A stretch of 11,879 nucleotides of DNA from JBFLVQ01 sp040758525 (GTDB lineage: Bacteria; Acidobacteriota; Blastocatellia; Chloracidobacteriales; JADJPF01). The stretch covers positions 1-11,879 of the forward strand of contig JBFLVQ010000255.1 of the NCBI GenBank assembly GCA_040758525.1, in the 5' to 3' direction. A program made the translations under genes and the position numbers. The stretch's first letter is position 1. The number at the start of each line of letters is the position of its first letter. Shown in pieces: positions 1-6,177 of the stretch. The notes beneath the pieces were generated by a model. It was given only the letters and a program-made list of their open reading frames with translations, had not been told where the DNA came from and searched no databases.

Positions 1-1643
1 TGCTGATCCTGCTGACCTCCTGCCACCTCGTAACGCCCTACTTCAATAGCATCAATAGCCAGATAAAAATAGTGGCTTGCTTCTTCAAGTTGATTCAGTT
101 CACGATAGGCGATACCAAGGTCTAAAAGACTTTTCCAGAAAAGATCGGGGTCGGTTGTTGAGGCTCCAATCTCAGCAGCCCGTTTTGCCATTTCCACTGC
201 TTTGGGATAGTTTTTTTGTAGTCTATATATCTCACCAATACTACTTATCACATTGCCATCTATTCTATAGAAAGATGGTACCTTAGCACCTAATTCTGCT
301 GTCAACTTTAAACTTTCGTTGTAACACTTCAATGCTCCTTGGTAATCACCTTGAGCCTGATATGCACTTCCTAGATTGTTCAGTCCCAACATAATTCCTA
401 TCTTATCATCTGCTTCTTGCTTGATTTTCAGGCTCTTATTATAAGCCTCCAGTGCTTGTCGATAATCGCGCTGATATTGATAAACAATGCCTATATTGTT
501 TAATACTTGGGCAGCTCCTAACTTATCATTAAGTTCTTCTGAGATCTTTAGGCTTTTATTGAGATACTCGAGTGCTTGTTGGTAGTTGCTTTGAGATGAA
601 TAGATAATACCTATGTTGTTCAGTACCAACCCAACTCCCATCTGATCACTGATCTTCTCTCTAATTTCCAGACTATTATGGAAATATTTTAGTGCCTGTC
701 GATAGTCGCCTTTCTGCTGATAAATAGTACCTATGTTGTTTAATATGCGGGCAACTGATACCTTATCATTAAGTTCCTCGGCAATTTTCCTAGACCTATC
801 AAAATATTCTAACGCCTGTTTATAATTGCCTTGAGCTTGATAAACATCTGCCATATTCGAGAGGACCTTCCCTACTCCTACCTTGTCATTCAAATTCTCT
901 CTAATTCCCAAACTTTCATGGAAACACTCGAGCGCCTGAATATTGTCATTTTGGGTTTTATAGATCATGCCAATATTGTTTAATGCTTTGGCAACCGTTA
1001 ACCTATCTTGAGTCTGCTCCGCGACGATACGAGCTATTTGGTAAATTGGCAGGGCTTTTACATTATCTTTGAGAAGAAATTTTTTACCTTCAGCCATTAA
1101 TACTTCGCCTAACTCTTTGGTCACCAACTCTTGCTCTGCTGCCAATATTTCCCGTTGTTGTTGCTCTGTTCCTGCATTAATAAGCGCAGCCGCTAATTCA
1201 CTTTCGCTAATAAGATAAGCTGATATTCTCCAGCTTCCATTCTCTTTAACAAGCGCTAATGTTCGATTTATCTTGTCACTTAGGCTATTACCATTAGCAA
1301 CTTGTGAGCTTACTACCTGCATCTTTATCACAAGTCTGACTTTTGCTTTATCTCCTGCTATGTCTATCTTACCAATGGTTACCTCTTTTGGTAGAAAAGT
1401 TTTAATAGCAAAATCTTGCTGAATTTTAGATATCTCTGGTGAGTTCTTACTAAATAGCGCCATTAATCCATCAATATCTTTTCTTTGGTATACCAGGAAG
1501 AAACTATCTACTAGAGAGTCTATCTCTTTTCTATCATCAGATTGCATGAAAACAGTGCTTGGAAACAAACAGTATAAACAACAGATGATAAATAGTGACA
1601 GTCTCACTATTACTCGCAATAAAGTCATGCTTAGGCTATACAT
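1..1643 (-). CDS. Exported NTF2-like/TPR repeat protein, C-terminus cut by window edge (probable TPR-CHAT family)
   Basis: A reading frame of 547 full codons runs from ATG at 1643 to the left edge without a stop, so the C-terminus is missing. Residues 1-33 are a hydrophobic leader (MYSLSMTLLRVIVRLSLFII...) ending near PSTVFMQS, which suggests export. Residues about 35-150 look like an NTF2/SnoaL-like fold: a helix with DSFFLVYQRKDIDGLMALFS, then strands ending LALVKENGSWRISAY. A helical linker with EQELVTKELGEVLMAEGKK follows. From residue 220 there are six exact 40-residue TPR units with the core (V/A)LNNIG-IY-Q--Y-QALEY, then about two degenerate units. From memory, this order is typical of acidobacterial proteins that end in a CHAT (caspase-like) peptidase domain; that domain would lie outside the window and is not seen. 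The start at 1643 is preferred over the ATG at 1628 because GGAG lies upstream of it. The gene starts 51 bp after the stop of the upstream membrane-protein gene, so the two are probably co-transcribed. Likely role: protein-interaction scaffold or peptidase in the periplasm. Confidence 0.85.
   Translation of the reverse strand, partial: MYSLSMTLLRVIVRLSLFIICCLYCLFPSTVFMQSDDRKEIDSLVDSFFLVYQRKDIDGLMALFSKNSPEISKIQQDFAIKTFLPKEVTIGKIDIAGDKAKVRLVIKMQVVSSQVANGNSLSDKINRTLALVKENGSWRISAYLISESELAAALINAGTEQQQREILAAEQELVTKELGEVLMAEGKKFLLKDNVKALPIYQIARIVAEQTQDRLTVAKALNNIGMIYKTQNDNIQALECFHESLGIRENLNDKVGVGKVLSNMADVYQAQGNYKQALEYFDRSRKIAEELNDKVSVARILNNIGTIYQQKGDYRQALKYFHNSLEIREKISDQMGVGLVLNNIGIIYSSQSNYQQALEYLNKSLKISEELNDKLGAAQVLNNIGIVYQYQRDYRQALEAYNKSLKIKQEADDKIGIMLGLNNLGSAYQAQGDYQGALKCYNESLKLTAELGAKVPSFYRIDGNVISSIGEIYRLQKNYPKAVEMAKRAAEIGASTTDPDLFWKSLLDLGIAYRELNQLEEASHYFYLAIDAIEVGRYEVAGGQQDQ
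267..986 (-). repeat. Six tandem 120-bp TPR-coding units
   Basis: Six in-frame units of exactly 120 bp occupy 867-986, 747-866, 627-746, 507-626, 387-506 and 267-386 (minus strand). Each encodes a 40-residue TPR starting near LNNIG, with YxQALEY in the second helix. The plus strand shows recurring tracts such as TTGTTTAATA and TTGTTCAG. No indel breaks the register across the six units. To the left the pattern continues in degenerate form (SSIGEIYRLQKNYPKAVEMA and DLGIAYRELNQLEEA). The units have diverged at the DNA level, so this is an old coding repeat rather than a recent expansion. Confidence 0.85.
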
Positions 1644-1694
1644 CTCTTATTTATTCTCCATATAACTTATAAATAAAGAGTTTCTAACAACTGT

Positions 1695-3680
1695 CTACTT
1701 TTTATCTATTACTTTGTGTTGTTCTAGCATAGCTACAATTGTGCTAGCTAAATTCACCGTTGTATCTTCACTACTCTTTATCAGTTCCTTACTCCACAAT
1801 AGTGTATTATCTTGATCAAGCAGTCGTAATTCTATCTTCCTATTATCTTCATTCTCTCTAATCCTGATCTCTAAAATCTCTTCTGCTACACCTTGCTCAA
1901 AAGCTATCGATAACTTGTTACTCTTTTCTATCTTTTCTCTAACCTTATTGAGCAGCTCCTCTTCTAAAGGAGATGGCTCTGCTAAAGTGCGTAAATATAT
2001 CGTTGTCTCTCCACCTCTAAATTTACCTGCCTTAGTAATATTGTCCTGATTATCTCCTGATCTACTTTTGTGCTCTGTTGGTGCTATCTTAGGCTCTACA
2101 TTCTTTACTATTAAATTATCTGATCCATTAGCGCTAGGTTGTTGGCTACCATTATTAACAATCGACTCTGGCTTAAACTCCATTTCGTTAGCTGATCTAT
2201 TAATGGTAAATACTATTATGGTTGATACAAAAATTAGTGTTGCTAATGTAGCTGTTACTGTTGCCAGTCCTCTGGGTGATAATAATCTATCAAGAAGAGA
2301 TGCGCTTTGTGGTCTAAATAGTTGCTGTAGATAGAGAGCAATAATTCTAAATAGTGCTGTCTCTTGGTAAGTTATTGTAACTCTCAGTCTCTCTTCACCA
2401 GATTCAGGATCTACTATTTTTTCAGTTGTAAAAGCAAGTACTTGCCCTGCCTCCAATACTACATTGGTTGTTTCAGAATCTTCATCGATCTGAAGAAGAT
2501 TTGTTGCCAGTGAGAAATCATCTTCTTCACCACGTGCAATTATTTCTAAAACTCTAGCATCTTCTGCAACAGTAATCTCTAGCAATCTCTTTTCAGATAA
2601 ATCCCAAACATCAATCTCTCTGCTATCAACAAGCACCAATAGTTTAACAGTAAATGCTCGTCTTCGACGTAGGCTCTCTCTTTCAAACTCAGACAAAATT
2701 AATTCCTTGTCCGTCGGTGTCAGCATTGGTGGATCATTACGATCAATATCAGGACCTATCTTAGTCATATTTTTCGTCCCTATTTTGAAGGAAGGTAGTT
2801 TCAAATGTTGTCGCGAATAAGAATGGTTAAAAGCTCTTACTAGACGAGCAAAACAGCATGGATGAATCGCTACATGAAGCCTACGGATCTCGATAAAATT
2901 CTCTTCACTACTAATTATATCATCTATATCACTATTTAGTGTTTCAATGTTGTAATCAATAGGGTTAAACCTAGCTGGCAAACACCAGTCATCTGGCTTG
3001 CCATCTAAATAGACGATAGGTTTCAATTTATGTAGACATTTTTTAACCAATCCAAAATGATCGGAGGTCTGCTCCATTGACTCAAAATATTTTTCTCCAC
3101 GCTTACCTATATCACTAGTAATATATTGTTTGAATCTCTTTTCCAGTTTCTCTTTGATCTTTCTCTTAGCATCTCGCACACTATAATCACTCTTAGTATC
3201 AAGTAATTTATCAGAACATTGAACCAGTACTTCGTAAAACCTCATTACTATACTTGTATCAAAATTAAACAACACACAACTTTGTCCAACTATGGAGTAG
3301 AAGGAGTTGCTTTCCATATAAATCATAATCAGTTGCTTGATGTAGCGAATAACCATATCTGTGCTGGTGAGGTTAGACTCTAGCGGGTTATTATAGGCGG
3401 AGGTCTCTTGCATCTTCTCATAACAATCTGTAGAGCAATAGGTCAGATACTGAATCATTTGCACAGTATCCAAAGAGATTTTTTTCGAAGCTCCTCCTTC
3501 GTATCTCTTATATTCTCGCTTTTTCTGTTTGGTGGCAAAAGTCTTAAACTTTGGCGCAACCTGCATGGCTACGGCAATGGCTTTCTCTTTATCTGCCAGA
3601 ATAAAATAACTGGTTTGGTAAACCCATTTGATAATATCTTCCAAAATCAATGATGACATATTAATAGACCGATCTCTCAT
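1695..3680 (-). CDS. Bitopic membrane protein of unknown function, large cytoplasmic part and small periplasmic domain
   Basis: This 661-residue protein matches no family I can name. Residues 1-240 are mostly helical and rich in Lys, Tyr and Cys (for example ILADKEKAIAVAMQVAPKFK, then RYIKQLIMIYMESNSFYSIV). They recall the helix arrangement of sigma-factor-like proteins only vaguely. Residues 265-285 hold a His/Cys-rich patch (RRLHVAIHPCCFARLVRAF). Residues about 340-450 look beta-rich (FTVKLLVLVDSREIDVWDL, then VVLEAGQVLAFTTE). One membrane span lies at about 471-494, preceded by arginines, so the N-terminus is predicted to be cytoplasmic. Residues 495-555 are a Ser/Asn/Gly-rich linker. Residues 556-661 form a small exported alpha/beta domain ending RLLDQDNTLLWSKELI and a helix. 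GGTGGA stands 9 bp before the ATG at 3680; M8 is an alternative start. It is the first gene of a probable operon with the exported TPR protein, so a link between cytoplasm and periplasm is a reasonable inference. Confidence 0.85.
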   Translation of the reverse strand: MRDRSINMSSLILEDIIKWVYQTSYFILADKEKAIAVAMQVAPKFKTFATKQKKREYKRYEGGASKKISLDTVQMIQYLTYCSTDCYEKMQETSAYNNPLESNLTSTDMVIRYIKQLIMIYMESNSFYSIVGQSCVLFNFDTSIVMRFYEVLVQCSDKLLDTKSDYSVRDAKRKIKEKLEKRFKQYITSDIGKRGEKYFESMEQTSDHFGLVKKCLHKLKPIVYLDGKPDDWCLPARFNPIDYNIETLNSDIDDIISSEENFIEIRRLHVAIHPCCFARLVRAFNHSYSRQHLKLPSFKIGTKNMTKIGPDIDRNDPPMLTPTDKELILSEFERESLRRRRAFTVKLLVLVDSREIDVWDLSEKRLLEITVAEDARVLEIIARGEEDDFSLATNLLQIDEDSETTNVVLEAGQVLAFTTEKIVDPESGEERLRVTITYQETALFRIIALYLQQLFRPQSASLLDRLLSPRGLATVTATLATLIFVSTIIVFTINRSANEMEFKPESIVNNGSQQPSANGSDNLIVKNVEPKIAPTEHKSRSGDNQDNITKAGKFRGGETTIYLRTLAEPSPLEEELLNKVREKIEKSNKLSIAFEQGVAEEILEIRIRENEDNRKIELRLLDQDNTLLWSKELIKSSEDTTVNLASTIVAMLEQHKVIDKK

Positions 3681-3944
3681 TATATCAATCCACCCTACTG
3701 CAATTGTGCAGGCAATCTCACTCTTTTACAACTATATTTACGCGAAATCTTTGTGCAGATTAGCATAATAATTTCCGCTTACTCGATATCGATATTTTTG
3801 ACCGTGGTTTTTTCTCCACTAAAAGCCATCGGATAGATTTTTATCTAGCAATTATTCTCACTCTAGTTGTTACCTAAATAGATTAACTCGCCGGCTCACT
3901 AAAGAACGGAGAAACCTGATCGATCTTGAAAGGAAAGTGTGTAT
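3681..3944. promoter_or_regulatory. Divergent intergenic region with operator-like repeats
   Basis: This 264-bp spacer separates the minus-strand operon from the plus-strand secreted-protein gene, so both promoters should lie here. I see no confident -35/-10 pair in either direction. Three symmetric elements are visible. CTGCA-ATTG-TGCAG (3698-3711) is an inverted repeat just upstream of the minus-strand ribosome binding site. TTGTGCAG occurs twice (3704-3711 and 3751-3758). ATATCGATAT (3786-3795) is a perfect palindrome. Any of these could bind a regulator, but no known operator consensus is recognised. Confidence 0.4.
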
Positions 3945-4520
3945 ATGAAGAAAATGACAATTAATCAAATATTATTTCGTCAAGGACTGTGTTTGATACT
4001 GACTCTTTTAGTCGCTTTTAGCAATAGCTCGCTAGCTCAGAGTAATAAATCATGGACGACAGTCGGTTCTGCTGGCACTGTCAATGATGATGATGTTAGT
4101 AATGTCTCATTGCTGGGTGGTGGAATAGCCGCATTAAGCAATACTGCGCCAGCCTCTACTACAGCCATTATTCGCTATAATGTAGTCGCTGTTGATGGTC
4201 TTTTGGTTACCGGCTTTCCCAAAATGACCGTACGATATCAAGACAATGGAGCTAATGCGCAAGTCCGTGTTTGCCTTTGGGAATATGATTTTACTACTCC
4301 ACAACTGACCCAGGTTCTCTGTTTTGATAGCAACGACTTTGGATCATCGGGATCGCTTCAGACCCAATCAACTGAGCCTTGTGATGATGCTGGTTTTAGT
4401 TTCGATTTTACTCATAAAGCTTACTATCTTGAAGCTCAACTGATTCGCACTGCGGCTACTGGTTTTCCCAAACTGGCAACAGTCCACCTCAGTAGTGTAG
4501 ATGTTAATTGTAATCAGTAA
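3945..4520 (+). CDS. Small secreted four-cysteine protein of unknown family
   Basis: The preferred start is ATG 3945, because AGGAAAG (3931-3937) stands 7 bp before it; an upstream in-frame GTG at 3939 is less likely. The product has 191 residues. It opens with a classical signal peptide: KK near the start, a core of LCLILTLLVAF, and a likely cleavage after SSLA before QSNKSW. The mature part is small, acidic and probably all-beta, with alternating hydrophobic strands such as MTVRYQD and VRVCLWEYDF. It contains four cysteines (in RVCLW, VLCFD, EPCDD and VNCNQ), which could form two disulfides outside the cytoplasm. The motif TGFPK occurs twice (VTGFPKMTVRY and ATGFPKLATVHL), suggesting an internal duplication of a strand-turn unit. 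No catalytic motif or sorting signal is visible. It is not obviously tied to lnt 202 bp downstream. I do not recognise the family. Confidence 0.8.
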   Translation: MKKMTINQILFRQGLCLILTLLVAFSNSSLAQSNKSWTTVGSAGTVNDDDVSNVSLLGGGIAALSNTAPASTTAIIRYNVVAVDGLLVTGFPKMTVRYQDNGANAQVRVCLWEYDFTTPQLTQVLCFDSNDFGSSGSLQTQSTEPCDDAGFSFDFTHKAYYLEAQLIRTAATGFPKLATVHLSSVDVNCNQ

Positions 4521-4573
4521 CTAGACCTGATTGAGTAAATCGCGACCTTCGCCATTTTAGTTAACAGATAGTT

Positions 4574-4634
4574 AGGATATCTCACCTTATGGAGAAACTT
4601 TATCAAAAGCAGACTCCAACGGGAGAGATATCCT
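4574..4634. repeat. 10-bp perfect inverted repeat with nested 5-bp stem upstream of lnt
   Basis: AGGATATCTC (4574-4583) is matched by its reverse complement GAGATATCCT (4625-4634) across a 41-base spacer. The spacer holds a further TGGAG (4590-4594) and CTCCA (4614-4618). Together they can fold as a long interrupted hairpin. There is no T-run after it, so a standard intrinsic terminator is unlikely. It could be an mRNA 3'-end or leader structure, or a pair of protein-binding half sites each centred on GATATC. Confidence 0.45.
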
Positions 4635-4722
4635 CCTTTGACCCTTCTTAGTTGCAACCTCAGTAATCTGCCTAACGTACTATTCCACGAGTTTACGATA
4701 TACCATTCCAGGAAATCTATTT

Positions 4723-6162
4723 ATGCAAAAACCTAATTCAGAAGAACGTGTGCTCAATATCATTATTGGTACTCTTATATCTGCTGCCGCATTCTTTGTT
4801 TCAATAGGACTCGGCGAACTTTGGCCATTTGCCTGGATTGCTCCTATCCCAGTTTTGATCTTAGCTTTCAATTCTTCGGCTCGAACTGCAGCAATAATCA
4901 GTTTCCTCGCCTGTCTATTAGGTAGCTTAAATCAGCTCACTTATCTACTATCATTATTACCAATCGTAGTAGTTATTATTACACTGCTTCTTCCTGCCAT
5001 TATCTTTAGCTTAGCTGTACTGGTTACTAGACAGGCTGTGTTACGACTAGAACCTTGGCTCAGTATCTTTGCCTTGCCAGCGATTTGGACTTCTTATGAA
5101 TGGCTATTATCAATCTTTTCTCCACATGGAACGGCTGGCAGTCTAGCCTATACACAGACAGATGTGCTGCCGCTTCTTCAAATCGCCTCACTTACAGGGC
5201 TTTGGGGTATTACCTTTGTCTTGCTGCTGATTCCATCTGGTCTTGCTGTTGCCTGGCACTTTCGCGCTGAGAAACAACGAGCCATACCAGCTTTGGCGCT
5301 CTGTCTTGCCATTGGGCTGTTGACATTAGTATATGGCTGGGTGCGTCTCTCTCAATCTACATCACAGCCTGCAGTACGTGTAGGGCTTGCTGCCACTGAT
5401 GAAACAATCCAATATTTTCGCACTGAGCAGCCTCAAGAAGCGCTTCCTGTGGTCGAGGCCTATGCTCATCGAATTGCTGAACTAGCTAAGCGTGGCGCTC
5501 AAGTGGTGGTGCTGCCAGAGAAGTTCGTTGGTGTAACACCTAGTTATGCAGGCGATGTTTTACGAATCCTTGGTGAAGCTGCGCGTAGCAATAAGGTAAC
5601 TGTTGTCGCAGGTCTTAATCAGATTGAGACAAGCGCACGGCGCAATACTGCCCTAGTCTTTTCGCCAGATGGCAAGGTAGTGGTCGAGTATGACAAAGTA
5701 CACCTTGTCCCTGGCTGGGAGAGTAGGTATCAAGTTGGCCTTAAACCTGGGCTTTTCTCAATGTCTGCTGCCGTATGTGGGGTTGCGATCTGTAAGGATA
5801 TGGATTTTCCCGACTGGACGCGGGCATATACACAGGCTGGCGCTGGTCTGCTGGTAGTGCCAGCCTGGGATTTCGTTCGTGATGCAAGGTGGCATGCACG
5901 TATGGCCATCGTACGTGGTGTTGAGGGTGGCTTTGCCGTAGCGCGCTCCGCACAAGAAGGACTTCTGACTGTAAGTGATCATTATGGTCGGCTGCTTGCT
6001 GAAGAGATCAGTTCGCGAACTCCGGAAGCATTGTTGGTCAGTGAAGTCTCGCCAGGACCCGGCCGTACACTCTATAGCACTCTAGGAAACTGGTTTGGTT
6101 GGAGCAACCTACTATTATTAGCACTGATTATCATCAAAATCGTGACGTCGCGCCGCTCATAG
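4723..6162 (+). CDS. lnt: Apolipoprotein N-acyltransferase (divergent Lnt), membrane nitrilase
   Basis: Lnt transfers an acyl chain from a phospholipid to the amino group of the lipidated N-terminal cysteine of lipoproteins, the last step of lipoprotein maturation in the inner membrane. The 479-residue length and layout fit the family. Residues 10-210 hold about six to seven membrane spans, beginning with the Lnt-like LWPFAWIAPIPVLILAF. The nitrilase domain spans about 217-445, and a final span lies at 459-474. The catalytic triad is visible as E266 (VVVLPEKF), K325 (VEYDKVHLVPG) and C357 (VAICKDMDF). E333 sits where Lnt enzymes have a second glutamate. The residues after the cysteine are KD instead of the YE seen in E. 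coli Lnt, so this is a divergent member. AGGAAA (4710-4715) stands 7 bp before the ATG. The aminopeptidase gene follows after 15 bp, probably on the same transcript. Alternative: a membrane-anchored amidase of the same superfamily with another substrate. Confidence 0.85.
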   Translation: MQKPNSEERVLNIIIGTLISAAAFFVSIGLGELWPFAWIAPIPVLILAFNSSARTAAIISFLACLLGSLNQLTYLLSLLPIVVVIITLLLPAIIFSLAVLVTRQAVLRLEPWLSIFALPAIWTSYEWLLSIFSPHGTAGSLAYTQTDVLPLLQIASLTGLWGITFVLLLIPSGLAVAWHFRAEKQRAIPALALCLAIGLLTLVYGWVRLSQSTSQPAVRVGLAATDETIQYFRTEQPQEALPVVEAYAHRIAELAKRGAQVVVLPEKFVGVTPSYAGDVLRILGEAARSNKVTVVAGLNQIETSARRNTALVFSPDGKVVVEYDKVHLVPGWESRYQVGLKPGLFSMSAAVCGVAICKDMDFPDWTRAYTQAGAGLLVVPAWDFVRDARWHARMAIVRGVEGGFAVARSAQEGLLTVSDHYGRLLAEEISSRTPEALLVSEVSPGPGRTLYSTLGNWFGWSNLLLLALIIIKIVTSRRS

Positions 6163-6177
6163 CTTAAAATAGCAGCT

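Noticed and set aside
77..286. 69-residue plus-strand open frame at the left end
   Set aside because: It lies antisense to the in-frame TPR gene, has no ribosome binding site and encodes no recognisable protein.
267..986. A minisatellite or CRISPR-like repeat, suggested by the regular 120-bp spacing
   Set aside because: The periodicity is exactly 40 codons, in frame, and encodes TPR helices; the copies are diverged with no constant repeat and variable spacer.
2068..2334. 88-residue plus-strand open frame
   Set aside because: It is antisense to the membrane-span region of the 661-residue gene; its hydrophobic look comes from the opposite strand.
4638..4669. Promoter for lnt built on TTGACC (4638-4643)
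   Set aside because: The only plausible -10, TAATCT at 4664-4669, is 20 bp away, too far for a normal sigma70 promoter.
5741..5982. Two overlapping minus-strand open frames of 70 and 74 residues
   Set aside because: Both are antisense to the catalytic core of the Lnt-like gene, whose conserved residues fix the true strand.
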